From Ruminococcus sp. (GTDB lineage Bacteria > Bacillota > Clostridia > Oscillospirales > Ruminococcaceae), in NCBI GenBank assembly GCA_014799805.1, contig JAAVHJ010000004.1, positions 88,025 to 152,024 on the forward strand: a stretch of DNA of 64,000 bases, given 5' to 3'. Below the pieces are notes generated by a model. It had not been told where the DNA came from, did not search any database, and worked only from the letters and a program-made list of their open reading frames with translations. Shown piece after piece: positions 1 through 8,486 of this stretch. Made by a program: the position numbers and the translations under genes. How positions within the stretch are numbered: position 1 is the first letter of the stretch; every line of letters begins with the position of its first letter.

Positions 1-188
1 CTTGCTAATTCAATCGGATTTAAATCTAATAGTAATGCAACTGTCGTTTTTTCGTCAGAAACTTCTGGATAACATACCCAAGCTTTGCCATAACTTAATA
101 CAAAACTCTGAATTTTATCAGGGTGCTTGTATAATAAATATCCTAAATCTTGAGTCTGCTTGCCCTCATAGCTAATTGTTAAAAGCAT
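1..188 (-). CDS. hen1: 3'-terminal RNA ribose 2'-O-methyltransferase Hen1, N-terminal fragment
   Basis: Only the first 62 codons are in the window; the gene runs off the left edge. The start is ATG at 188, preceded by GAGGTG with a 7-base spacer. The residues open with MLLTISYEGKQTQDLGYLLY, then a KHPDKIQSF segment and a LLLDLNP segment. This matches the N-terminal ligase-stimulating domain of bacterial Hen1. Bacterial Hen1 works with Pnkp: it 2'-O-methylates the 3' end of cleaved RNA so that Pnkp ligation yields a repaired, cleavage-resistant RNA. The methyltransferase domain and any pnkp gene would lie to the left and cannot be seen. It has its own promoter inside the 3' end of the copper ATPase gene, so it is probably not simply co-transcribed with it. 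Recognition is by sequence similarity of a short piece. Confidence 0.78.
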   Translation of the reverse strand, partial: MLLTISYEGKQTQDLGYLLYKHPDKIQSFVLSYGKAWVCYPEVSDEKTTVALLLDLNPIELA

Positions 189-220
189 TTTTTTCACCTC
201 TTATATTTATTTAACTTTAT

Positions 221-249
221 ATTTTAACATAGAAAAATTTATTTGTCAA
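221..249 (-). promoter_or_regulatory. SigA-type promoter for hen1
   Basis: On the minus strand TTGACA (249-244) and TAAAAT (226-221) are separated by 17 bases. The -35 box lies within the last codons of the copper ATPase gene. Transcription would start about 25-30 bases upstream of the hen1 ATG. Confidence 0.6.
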
Positions 250-2758
250 GTACTTGATAACCTTTTTCTGAAATTTTTTCTTTCATTTCTGATAAATGCA
301 CGAATTCACTTGTTAAAACTAATTCCACTAAATTATTTTTAAAATCTGGTTTTGCTTCTGCGACTTCTGGAAATTCTTCCAAGCAATTCTTAACTGTCAT
401 TTCACAGTGCGGACACATCATGCCTTCAATATGCATAATATAATTTAATTTCTGTTCTGGATTTAAATTTTCTGTTTCCAGCTTAACAGAATTTTTTAAT
501 TTTCTATCATGTTTACCAGATTTAATATCTGCTAAATTTAATCTTAACGCATTTGTCACAACACAAAAACTTGATAAACTCATTGCAAAAGCACCAAACA
601 TAGGATTTAATTCCCAACCGAATAATTTAATAAATAAGCCACCAGCTAACGGAATGCCAATAATATTATAAATAAACGCCCAGAATAAATTCTGATAAAT
701 ATTTCTTAACGTAATACGACTTAATCGAATCGCAGAAACAGCGTCTGATAAATTACTTTTCATCAAGACAATATCTGCAGAATCAATTGCAATATCCGTA
801 CCAGCTCCAATTGCAACGCCAATATCCGCCCTTGTTAAAGCAGGAGCGTCATTAATGCCATCACCAATCATTATGACTTTTCCTTGTTGCTGTAATTTTT
901 TAATAATTTTCTCTTTTCCGTCAGGCAATACACCTGCAATAACAGCATTCACACCAGCCTGTTTTGCAATTGCATCTGCTGTCTTTTGATTATCACCAGT
1001 TAGCATAACAGTCTGTAATCTTAATTTTTGTAATTCCTGAATTGCTTTTGCACTGTCTGGCTTTATCACATCAGCAACAGCTATTACACCTAAAAATGCA
1101 TTATCTTTTGCAAAAAACAAAGGCGTTTTTCCCTCTTGTGCCAAATTATCAGCTTTTTGCAACATAATTTCTGGAATTTTTGTTTTAGACTTGATAAATT
1201 CCAGATTACCGCCATATAGCACATGATTTTCAAATTTTGCTGTTACACCGTTTCCGACCAGAGCTCGAAATTCTGTAACTTCTGGAAGATTTATATTATA
1301 ATCCTGTGTATATTTTAAAATTGCTTTTGCAAGAGGGTGTTCGCTTTTTTGCTCCAAAGCACCTGCTAATTTTAATAATTCTTGTTCTTCTAAATTTTCC
1401 GTCAAAATATCAGTTACTTCAGGCAAGCCCTGTGTAATAGTCCCTGTTTTGTCCAAAGCAACAATTTGAATTTTGCCAGTTTCTTCAAGAGATACTGCCG
1501 TCTTGAATAAAATCCCATGTTTTGCACCGACTCCATTACCAACCATAATTGCAACAGGTGTTGCAAGTCCCAATGCACAAGGACAACTAATCACTAATAC
1601 AGAAATTGCCCTTGCCAAAGCATAGCCAACACTCTGCCCGACTAATAGCCAAATCATAAATACTAAAATTGCAATACTAATCACAACAGGCACAAAAACA
1701 CCAGATACACGGTCAGCAACTTTAGAAATCGGAGCTTTTGTAGCAGAAGCATCACTTACCATTTGAATAATTTTTGCAAGTGTGGTATCTTGTCCAACAT
1801 GAGTTGCTTTGCATTTTAAAAAACCTGATTGATTCATCGTTGCACCAGAGACATTATCACCAGTTTTTTTGTCTACTGGAATACTTTCACCAGTTAAAGC
1901 AGATTCATCAACAGCACTCGTTCCATCTATTACAATGCCATCTACTGGAATTCTTTCCGCAGGACGAACTAAAAAAATATCATCTATTTGCACCTGTTCA
2001 ACAGGAATTACTAATTCTATGCCATTTCGTTCCACAACGGCAGTTTCTGGCGATAATTGCATTAAACTTTTAATCGCATTCGTTGTTTTGCCCTTTGAAT
2101 AAGATTCTAACATTTTTCCAACAGTAATTAATGTTAAAATCATTGACGAAGATTCAAAATAAAATTGCATCATATCCTGCATGACAATTTCTTGTTGATT
2201 ATCTGTAACAGCTCTTGTCATATGAAATAAAATATACACACTCCAAAGCCATGACACACCAGAACCCATTGCAACTAATGTATCCATATTAGGAGCTTTA
2301 TGAATAAGCCCACGAAAGCCATTCACAAAAAATTTTTGATTAATGACTAGAATAATACCAGATAACAGCAATTGCACTAAGCCCATCGCAATATGATTAT
2401 TTTCAAAAAAAGCAGGTAATTTCCAGCCCCACATCATATGCCCCATAGATACATACATTAAGGGTAATAATAATATAACAGACGCTAGTAATCTTTTCTT
2501 TAATTTTGGTGTTTCTGTATCTTTTAAATTATCGCTGTTACTAGATTTATTTTGCTGACTATTTTTCAAACAGGCATCATATCCAGCATTTTGAACTGCT
2601 TGAATAATTAAATCTGGCGGAGCTGTCCCCTCCACACCCATAGAATTTGTTAATAAATTCACGGAACATGCTGTCACACCTGCAACAGCATTCACAGCTT
2701 TTTCCACTCTGGCACTACAGGAGGCACAGCTCATGCCCATAACATCATATTGTTTCAT
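239..2758 (-). CDS. copA: Copper-translocating P1B-type ATPase (CopA-like)
   Basis: Membrane pump of 839 residues that exports Cu(I) using ATP. In order it shows an N-terminal heavy-metal-associated domain with GMSCASC (about residues 8-14), transmembrane helices, the LTGES actuator motif, the intramembrane CPCALG motif (about 394), the DKTGT phosphorylation motif (about 434), the SEHPLA motif of P1B pumps and the GDGINDAP hinge (about 634). CPC, with the metal-binding loop types, indicates monovalent copper or silver. An unusual point is a second HMA domain at the C-terminus (about residues 770-839) with MMCPHC; most CopA proteins carry these only at the N-terminus. A promoter-like TTGTTT-16-TATAAT lies just upstream. 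No copper regulator or separate chaperone gene is adjacent. Confidence 0.95.
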   Translation of the reverse strand: MKQYDVMGMSCASCSARVEKAVNAVAGVTACSVNLLTNSMGVEGTAPPDLIIQAVQNAGYDACLKNSQQNKSSNSDNLKDTETPKLKKRLLASVILLLPLMYVSMGHMMWGWKLPAFFENNHIAMGLVQLLLSGIILVINQKFFVNGFRGLIHKAPNMDTLVAMGSGVSWLWSVYILFHMTRAVTDNQQEIVMQDMMQFYFESSSMILTLITVGKMLESYSKGKTTNAIKSLMQLSPETAVVERNGIELVIPVEQVQIDDIFLVRPAERIPVDGIVIDGTSAVDESALTGESIPVDKKTGDNVSGATMNQSGFLKCKATHVGQDTTLAKIIQMVSDASATKAPISKVADRVSGVFVPVVISIAILVFMIWLLVGQSVGYALARAISVLVISCPCALGLATPVAIMVGNGVGAKHGILFKTAVSLEETGKIQIVALDKTGTITQGLPEVTDILTENLEEQELLKLAGALEQKSEHPLAKAILKYTQDYNINLPEVTEFRALVGNGVTAKFENHVLYGGNLEFIKSKTKIPEIMLQKADNLAQEGKTPLFFAKDNAFLGVIAVADVIKPDSAKAIQELQKLRLQTVMLTGDNQKTADAIAKQAGVNAVIAGVLPDGKEKIIKKLQQQGKVIMIGDGINDAPALTRADIGVAIGAGTDIAIDSADIVLMKSNLSDAVSAIRLSRITLRNIYQNLFWAFIYNIIGIPLAGGLFIKLFGWELNPMFGAFAMSLSSFCVVTNALRLNLADIKSGKHDRKLKNSVKLETENLNPEQKLNYIMHIEGMMCPHCEMTVKNCLEEFPEVAEAKPDFKNNLVELVLTSEFVHLSEMKEKISEKGYQVLDK

Positions 2759-2821
2759 AAAAATTAATATCCTTTCTGATAATTTTAATTATAATTATAT
2801 TATACTGTTTTTTTACAAAAA

Positions 2822-2862
2822 AACAAGTCCCCTCCATGCAATCACGCAGAAAGGGGATTTTT
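2822..2862 (-). terminator. Rho-independent terminator of the lysozyme gene
   Basis: TCCCCT and AGGGGA arms enclose a loop of about 17 bases, and on the minus strand the hairpin is followed by CTTGTTTTTTT. It lies between the lysozyme stop and the copA promoter region. T-runs on both sides would allow bidirectional function. Confidence 0.65.
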
Positions 2863-2897
2863 TCCTGTTATCCAATGCAACAGGATAGTTATTATTA

Positions 2898-3938
2898 TTA
2901 TGATTGATTTAATATTGCATATTTTAACATATTTAAATCAAAAATATTGCAAATACCATCTTGATTCATATCAGCTAAATTAAATTGTTCTTCTGTCAGA
3001 TTCACACGACATTGCAAATAATCCTGTAATAATTTCAAATCTTCTATATTTATTTCACAATCAAAATTAATATCTCCTGTCATAAATTCAGGTTCTTCAT
3101 AAACATCACTCAAATCAGATTCAAAAATTTCAAAATTTACTTCTTCGCCTTGTGTCACGCCATACATATTCCCTGCGGAACAAGTCACGCTATATGCACC
3201 AGTTTCGTCAAATGCATAGGCATATATTTTATTAGCATCTGTCAATGTTTCTGTAAATAAAATTTCTCCCTCATATTTAACAGTCAAATAATAAATATCT
3301 GCATTATCAGAATTAACAGTAAATAACACATCTTCACCTGTCATAAAAATATTTCTATTGCCTTGTAAAGTAACTTTGGCATAAGCAGGCTTTTGATTGA
3401 CTTCTTCAAAGAAAAAATTTGCTTCTTTCACACGGCGATTAGATAAGCCTTGATTCCATGAACCGCCTGCTGTCACAAGATAATTTGCATACTGTGTACG
3501 TGCCTGTGATTCTGTCAGTTCTCCTCTTAAATATTTTACCAAAGGGGAATTATAAATTCTATTCTGTCCGCCACCGCAATTATAAGCCAGACTGACTAAT
3601 GCATCAAATTGATTCTGATTTAAATTTACATCAGAAGTCTGATAGATTACTTTTGGTGCATAATTATTCTCAATTCCAGTTTGCATTGCCGTTTTGGCTT
3701 CTTCTTCTGTAATACTATGCAACCCTGTTTTATGAGGCTGTGCAGAAGAACTTTCACATTTTGTACCGTAGCCAATAGAAGATTGCTGATAATCCCAATA
3801 GCATGTTTCATGATAGCCCTCAGAGCTACAAATAAAATCTATCCCTTTTTGACTAATTTCTATTGCATTCGCATGTATTGTGGAGGGTGCTAATATCATA
3901 CCAATCATGATACCAGCTAATAATTTTCTTAATTTCAT
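2898..3938 (-). CDS. Secreted GH24-type lysozyme with C-terminal dockerin
   Basis: A 346-residue secreted muramidase. The start at 3938 gives a signal peptide (MKLRKLLAGIMIG, ending near THANA). An upstream in-frame GTG at 3977 is rejected because it lies only about nine bases from the -10 box of the promoter. Residues about 28-185 are a phage-type lysozyme domain: the catalytic Glu sits in SSEGYH, followed by the SIGYGT segment with the conserved Thr. A middle beta-rich region (about 195-280) is of unknown role. The C-terminus (about 288-345) is a type I dockerin with two calcium loops (DINFDCEIN and DMNQDGICN), each followed by a helix. This implies a peptidoglycan-cleaving enzyme held on a cohesin scaffold, whether for competitor lysis, self-remodelling or lysis of prey. 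Confidence 0.88.
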   Translation of the reverse strand: MKLRKLLAGIMIGMILAPSTIHANAIEISQKGIDFICSSEGYHETCYWDYQQSSIGYGTKCESSSAQPHKTGLHSITEEEAKTAMQTGIENNYAPKVIYQTSDVNLNQNQFDALVSLAYNCGGGQNRIYNSPLVKYLRGELTESQARTQYANYLVTAGGSWNQGLSNRRVKEANFFFEEVNQKPAYAKVTLQGNRNIFMTGEDVLFTVNSDNADIYYLTVKYEGEILFTETLTDANKIYAYAFDETGAYSVTCSAGNMYGVTQGEEVNFEIFESDLSDVYEEPEFMTGDINFDCEINIEDLKLLQDYLQCRVNLTEEQFNLADMNQDGICNIFDLNMLKYAILNQS

Positions 3939-3985
3939 ATTTTTCAAAAAAACCTTTCCTTTTCTATTTTTTACCACAGAAAAAT

Positions 3986-4014
3986 ATTATAGCACAAATT
4001 TCATAAATAGTCAA
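3986..4014 (-). promoter_or_regulatory. SigA-type promoter for the lysozyme-dockerin gene
   Basis: On the minus strand TTGACT (4014-4009), a 17-base spacer and TATAAT (3991-3986). It fixes the downstream ATG at 3938 as the start of the gene. Confidence 0.7.
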
Positions 4015-4054
4015 TCATTTTCCTGAAAAATCTGTATTTTTTTACAAATTTTGT

Positions 4055-4083
4055 TTGCTTTCCAAAAAAAAATATGTTATAAT
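4055..4083 (+). promoter_or_regulatory. SigA-type promoter for the ribbon-helix-helix gene
   Basis: TTGCTT (4055-4060), a 17-base spacer and TATAAT (4078-4083), about 40 bases upstream of the ribosome binding site GGAGGTG. Confidence 0.6.
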
Positions 4084-4127
4084 AATAAAAGCTTATATCT
4101 TATAGCAAAGATAAATAAAAATCGGAG

Positions 4128-4394
4128 GTGATAATCTGTACACATGTAAAAATTTTTGCAGATATAAGTGACATGTTGTACATGCATAAAACTATGTTCA
4201 AAATTGCAAAAGGATACGATTCTGTGACAAAAACAATTCGTATCCCAGAACCGTTAGCCGAAGAATTAGCAACTTTGGCAACTCAAAACAATATCTCTTT
4301 GAATCAATTAATTAATCAATGTGTTGTATTTGCCTTAGAACATCGGGAAAAACCAGACATACCAGAAGATACTGCAAATTCAGAAGAGAAATAA
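4128..4394 (+). CDS. Small ribbon-helix-helix (Arc/CopG-like) DNA-binding protein
   Basis: Up to 88 residues. The core TKTIRIPEPLAEELATLA followed by a NNISLNQLINQC segment has the beta strand, helix, turn, helix order of Arc/CopG/HicB-type repressors; the C-terminus is acidic. The start is unclear. The only good ribosome binding site, GGAGGTG at 4124-4130, contains the GTG that opens the frame, while in-frame ATGs at 4173, 4182 and 4194 have no site in front. An out-of-frame ATG at 4144 meets TAA at once. No toxin or partner gene is adjacent, so it may be an orphan regulator rather than an antitoxin. DNA binding is inferred from the fold pattern only; the target is unknown. Confidence 0.6.
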   Translation: MIICTHVKIFADISDMLYMHKTMFKIAKGYDSVTKTIRIPEPLAEELATLATQNNISLNQLINQCVVFALEHREKPDIPEDTANSEEK

Positions 4395-4537
4395 TTCATG
4401 CAAGAATACAGGAGGACTTGCAAATTTTTAAGACTTTTCTCCAAGTCATAATAGAAAAGGGGGGTAGCATTTGACTAGAAATTAATATTTAAAAAAATTT
4501 GAACATAGTTTATAATTTGTAATTTATCACCAACGGA

Positions 4538-4576
4538 AAATATTGCACTGGATACTATCTGGTGCAATATTTTTTA
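4538..4576 (+). terminator. Rho-independent terminator
   Basis: ATATTGCAC and GTGCAATAT arms are separated by 13 bases and followed by TTTTT on the plus strand. It ends the ribbon-helix-helix transcript. Confidence 0.75.
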
Positions 4577-4595
4577 ATTCATGTTTGCTTACAAC

Positions 4596-4627
4596 AAAAG
4601 CTCCAGAATCATTGTCTGGAGCTTTTA
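4596..4627 (-). terminator. Terminator of the S41 peptidase gene
   Basis: AAAAGCTCCAGA and TCTGGAGCTTTT arms with a short loop. It lies just past the stop of the minus-strand peptidase gene and is nearly symmetrical, so it may act in both directions. Confidence 0.7.
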
Positions 4628-4640
4628 TTGATTAATTTTA

Positions 4641-5804
4641 TTAATTTTCAAATAAAGCCATTGCTTCAGCAAGTTGCAAATCTGTTTCAGAATCTGGATT
4701 TGCAGTCAACACAAAATTTTCTGCTGGTTCTATTATAACATCAGGTTCTAATCCTATGCCTTGATAGCATTCAGAAACAGAAGTCTGATAAGTTGCCACT
4801 GTGAGAGATAACCCAGCACCATCATGCATACGGGTTGTTACTTGCATAATGCCTTTTCCAAACGTCTGTGTTCCCACAAGTTTCGCCTGTTTAAAATCTC
4901 TTAGAGAAGCGGAAAATAATTCAGCGGCACTTGCGGAATTTCCGTTTACAAGTATAACCATAGGCAAGTTAATTTCATTTGCATCAGATACAACAACATT
5001 TTCTGTCACACCTCCATGATAAGTTGCTGTTGCAATCACACCCTCTTGAAGTAACGGGTCTAACATTTTTTCAAGCGAATCTAATAAACCGCCTCCATTG
5101 TCACGCACATCAAAAATCAAACCTTTTGCACCGTTTTCTTGTAAATTTTCCAAAGCATTTAAAAACTGTTCTACTGTATTTTCACGAAAACTGTCAATTT
5201 TAATATAGCCGATTTGATTTTCTAACATTTGTCCTTTTGCAGTGATAATATCAAATGATTTTCTAATAATATCATAATCTAATTTTTGCATATCACGCTG
5301 AATTGTAATAGTAACACTGGTATTTTCTTCCCCTTTAATATTTGCAATTGATTCTAAATAGCCATATTCCAGAACATCTTCGCCCTCAACGGCAATGATA
5401 ATATCATTTATTTGCAAACCAGCTTGTTCTGCAGGGGAATTTTCTTGTACTTCAATAATTTTCGGATAGCCGTCTTCGTTTTGTATCGCAGTTACACCAA
5501 TGCCAACTGTTTTACCAGATTCTTTTGTCATAAAATTTTGATATTCTTCTGCTGTCAAATACTGGGAGTATTTATCTCCTAAGCCTGCAACATAGCCCTT
5601 TAACATAGTGTCCATAAGGGCTTGTTCTGTGTCTTGGTCTAAATCCAGATAATAATTATTTTTTATATAATTATCTACTTCACGCAATCTGGCATATTTA
5701 TTTAATTTCTGATTCATAATCCATAATGTCAAAAAACAGGTTAACAAAGCCGTAACTATACATGCTATGACTGTAACACTAAAATTTATTTTTTTAGATT
5801 TCAT
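4641..5804 (-). CDS. S41 family C-terminal processing peptidase (CtpA/CtpB-like)
   Basis: A 387-residue membrane-anchored serine protease. An N-terminal transmembrane helix (about 9-31) is followed by a PDZ domain (about 95-180, with VGIGVT and the SPAEQAGL segment) and the S41 catalytic core. The catalytic Ser is in NGNSASAAE (about 293) and the general-base Lys in TFGKGIMQ (about 315). Family members trim exported proteins and, in Bacillus, sporulation signalling proteins; here the substrate is not known. It is the last gene of the ftsE-ftsX-M23-S41 series, an order seen widely in Firmicutes. A hairpin between it and the M23 gene suggests it is expressed at a lower level by read-through. 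Confidence 0.9.
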   Translation of the reverse strand: MKSKKINFSVTVIACIVTALLTCFLTLWIMNQKLNKYARLREVDNYIKNNYYLDLDQDTEQALMDTMLKGYVAGLGDKYSQYLTAEEYQNFMTKESGKTVGIGVTAIQNEDGYPKIIEVQENSPAEQAGLQINDIIIAVEGEDVLEYGYLESIANIKGEENTSVTITIQRDMQKLDYDIIRKSFDIITAKGQMLENQIGYIKIDSFRENTVEQFLNALENLQENGAKGLIFDVRDNGGGLLDSLEKMLDPLLQEGVIATATYHGGVTENVVVSDANEINLPMVILVNGNSASAAELFSASLRDFKQAKLVGTQTFGKGIMQVTTRMHDGAGLSLTVATYQTSVSECYQGIGLEPDVIIEPAENFVLTANPDSETDLQLAEAMALFEN

Positions 5805-5829
5805 TATAAAAAATTCAGCTCCTTTCTAA

Positions 5830-5866
5830 AACAAAAACAGGGACAGGAAAAATGCCTGTCCCTGTG
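5830..5866 (-). terminator. Terminator between the M23 and S41 genes
   Basis: ACAGGGACAGG and CCTGTCCCTGT arms flank a loop of seven bases, followed on the minus strand by TTTTTGTTTT. It would cut most transcripts from the M23 gene before the S41 gene. Confidence 0.75.
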
Positions 5867-5870
5867 CATG

Positions 5871-7511
5871 TTAATAATTCAGATAATTGCTCGGGTTAAC
5901 AGCAGTTCCATTCTTACGAATTTCAAAATGCAAATGATACCCTGTAGAATGACCAGTTGTACCGACATAACCAATTGTCTGACCTTTTTCTACCATATCG
6001 CCAACAGAGACAAGTACTGTTTCCAAATGTGCATACATAGTAGAATATGTCCCATCTTCATGGTCAATTAATACATAATTGCCATAGCCATTCCCACAAC
6101 AATTGCTACTTTTTCCATAATTATGTGTACAGCTAGTATTGACTTGAATTACTTTTCCAGCACGAGAGGCAACCGCATCTGCACCTGCATTTTGTGCAAT
6201 ATCAATGCCTTTATGATTGGTTCCCCAACGTGTTCCGAATGTACTGGAAATATAATAATAATTTGGGCAAGGCCAACAAAATGCCGTATCATCATAATCT
6301 TGCTTTGTTTCAGTAACTGTTTGCTGTATAGGTGGTTCTGTTGGGGGTTCCGTTGGTGGCAAAGTTTCAGGAACAACGGGAGCTGATTCTGGTGCAATTG
6401 GTTCTGTTGTAGTTGTAGTAGTCGTAGTTGTAGTAGTCGTAGTAGTTGTTGTTGTCGTGGTTGTAGTAGTTGTTGTACTAGTAGTTTTGATACCTGTTGT
6501 AGCAACAGACTGTTTATTTGTACTTACAACGACAGTTGTTAATTCTGTATTCATAGAATTTATTGTTGATTTATTAGAAATTACAGTTGTATTTGTGGTA
6601 GTAACTGTTTTTTTCTTAGCTGTTGTTATGCTAGTGCTTGTACTTGTAGTCATTGCTTTTTTCAAAGCTTCCTCTGCTTCTTTGCGTTTTTTTTCTTCTG
6701 CTGCACGACGAATTTGTTCTTGAATTTCAGCTTCTGCCTGTTCAGCACGTTTATTATCTTCTTCCAATTGTGCAATTGTTTTATTTGTAGATTCTTTTTC
6801 AAGAGCAAGCCGTTCCTGTTCTACTTCTGAATCTGCATAAGCATTTTGCAATTCCTGCATAGAATTTTTCATTTCTTCTTGTTTTTCTTTTTTATCTGCC
6901 TGTGCCTTTTCCTGTTCTGCTTTCTGAGATTCTAAAACAGCAAGATTTTCATGATAATCTTCTAATTCTTGTTTTAAATTATTAACTAATTCATCATCAT
7001 GTTTTGCTACACAAGAAATTAATTCATATTTAGATAATAAATCATAAAAATCAGTTGAGCCAACTAATGCAGATGCAAGACTATCATTGCCGTTAATATA
7101 CATGGCTCTTAAGCGCAATTTAAATTCTTCCAAACCTGTATTAATGCTTTCTTCCTGTTCTGCAATTAAATTTTCCATATCTGCAATATCCTGTTGCAGA
7201 TAAAAAATATTTTCTTTAATAGATTCAAGCTCTGTATCTAAAATCAGCATATTATTTTGCAAGACATCTATTTTATCTTGTAAAGCGATTTGATAAGCTT
7301 GTTCTTGTTTCTGATTTTCAGAAAATTTTGCAAGCTGACTCTCATATTCTTGAATTTTTTTATTATTTTCCTGTTTCCTAGCTTCTAGCTCTGCAATTGT
7401 TGTTGCAGCATAAGATGTCTCTATCGGTCTGGTGATTTTCTTAGCTGAAAATCCAGCACAAATAACCATTGCCAGACATACTGCAAGTGCTTTTTTGAAT
7501 TTTATCATCAT
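5871..7511 (-). CDS. EnvC-like M23 family peptidoglycan endopeptidase with coiled coil and Thr-rich linker
   Basis: A 546-residue exported protein. After a signal peptide (about 1-35) comes a long coiled-coil region (about 36-300, rich in Q/E/K), a Thr/Ser-rich region that becomes an almost pure Thr tract (about 355-385), a Pro-rich stretch, and an M23 (LytM) domain at about 415-546. The domain holds HKGID (about 433), the first zinc ligands, and HLHFE (about 527), with GTTGHSTG between. The coiled-coil plus M23 layout and its position after ftsX match the EnvC/PcsB/CwlO idea, in which FtsEX activates a wall hydrolase at the septum. The complete zinc motifs suggest an active enzyme, unlike E. 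coli EnvC. The Thr tract may be glycosylated or simply span the wall. Confidence 0.88.
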   Translation of the reverse strand: MMIKFKKALAVCLAMVICAGFSAKKITRPIETSYAATTIAELEARKQENNKKIQEYESQLAKFSENQKQEQAYQIALQDKIDVLQNNMLILDTELESIKENIFYLQQDIADMENLIAEQEESINTGLEEFKLRLRAMYINGNDSLASALVGSTDFYDLLSKYELISCVAKHDDELVNNLKQELEDYHENLAVLESQKAEQEKAQADKKEKQEEMKNSMQELQNAYADSEVEQERLALEKESTNKTIAQLEEDNKRAEQAEAEIQEQIRRAAEEKKRKEAEEALKKAMTTSTSTSITTAKKKTVTTTNTTVISNKSTINSMNTELTTVVVSTNKQSVATTGIKTTSTTTTTTTTTTTTTTTTTTTTTTTTEPIAPESAPVVPETLPPTEPPTEPPIQQTVTETKQDYDDTAFCWPCPNYYYISSTFGTRWGTNHKGIDIAQNAGADAVASRAGKVIQVNTSCTHNYGKSSNCCGNGYGNYVLIDHEDGTYSTMYAHLETVLVSVGDMVEKGQTIGYVGTTGHSTGYHLHFEIRKNGTAVNPSNYLNY

Positions 7512-7580
7512 AAAAACTTATCTGCGAAAAGCAGAATTCACTCTCCTTTAATCTTGTTTAAATTATAATTTAATTTAAAT

Positions 7581-8486
7581 TTAAACATTGATGTATTTTT
7601 TCGTGCTAACGGCACTGCCAACAGCTCCAATACAGGCACCGCCTAAGACATATGCCAAAGTTACTGGTAAATAAATATCATGAAACTGAATCACATTGCC
7701 CATGCCGATAATATTTAATAATGCGACTTGATTTTCTAAAATGCTAACAACCGCATCATAGACAAGCCAGGTAATGACCAAAGCCCCACACCCTGCAAAA
7801 AAACCTGTTATCATGCCTTCTATAAAAAATGGCAAACGAATAAACGCATCTGTTGCACCGACATATTTCATAATTTGAATTTCTTCACGGCGTGAATAAA
7901 CACTTGCTTTTGTGGTATTAGAAATAATTACCATAGAAACAACTACCATTGCTAAAATAATTGCTCCCATGACCCAAGACAAAATTAATCTTAATTGCGT
8001 TAAGACATTTACAAAATCATACGGCGCACGAATCGAATAGACATTTTCTAAATTCTGAAACTGTGAAACTGTTTTTGAAATCTGTTCAATATCTTTTATT
8101 TTAATCCGAAATGAATCTACTAACGGATTATCATCACCCAGTGATTCAAATAACACATCATAATCAGACATTTGCTCTTTTAGTGCAAGATAGGCATCTT
8201 CTTTGGAATAAAAACTTACTTCTTCCACATTGGGCATATTTAAAATTTCATTTCCGATTTCATTCAGCTTGTCCACACTTGTATTATCTTCCATATAGAC
8301 AATAATTTCATTTTTAGATTCCACGCCACCAATCATAGAATTTACATTCTGGTAACTTAGTACAGAAACACCTACTAATAATAACGAAACTAATAATACA
8401 CAAAACGAAGCAAAAGCCATCATTCGATTTTTCCAGATATTTTCTATGCCCTGTTCCACCAGATACCGAACGCCACTAATCTTCAT
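7581..8486 (-). CDS. ftsX: Cell division protein FtsX
   Basis: A 301-residue membrane partner of FtsE. It has one N-terminal transmembrane helix (about 20-42), an extracytoplasmic domain of about 120 residues and three C-terminal helices, the standard FtsX topology. The start is ATG at 8486 behind AGGAGG; a TTG one codon earlier lies closer to that site. It overlaps the end of ftsE by 11 bases, so the two are translationally coupled. FtsEX transmits ATPase cycles across the membrane to a peptidoglycan hydrolase, most likely the M23 protein encoded next. Confidence 0.94.
   Translation of the reverse strand: MKISGVRYLVEQGIENIWKNRMMAFASFCVLLVSLLLVGVSVLSYQNVNSMIGGVESKNEIIVYMEDNTSVDKLNEIGNEILNMPNVEEVSFYSKEDAYLALKEQMSDYDVLFESLGDDNPLVDSFRIKIKDIEQISKTVSQFQNLENVYSIRAPYDFVNVLTQLRLILSWVMGAIILAMVVVSMVIISNTTKASVYSRREEIQIMKYVGATDAFIRLPFFIEGMITGFFAGCGALVITWLVYDAVVSILENQVALLNIIGMGNVIQFHDIYLPVTLAYVLGGACIGAVGSAVSTKKYINV

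Noticed and set aside
6149..6723. Open frames overlapping the Thr tract of the M23 gene
   Set aside because: Low-complexity shadows; the M23 frame carries the conserved zinc motifs.
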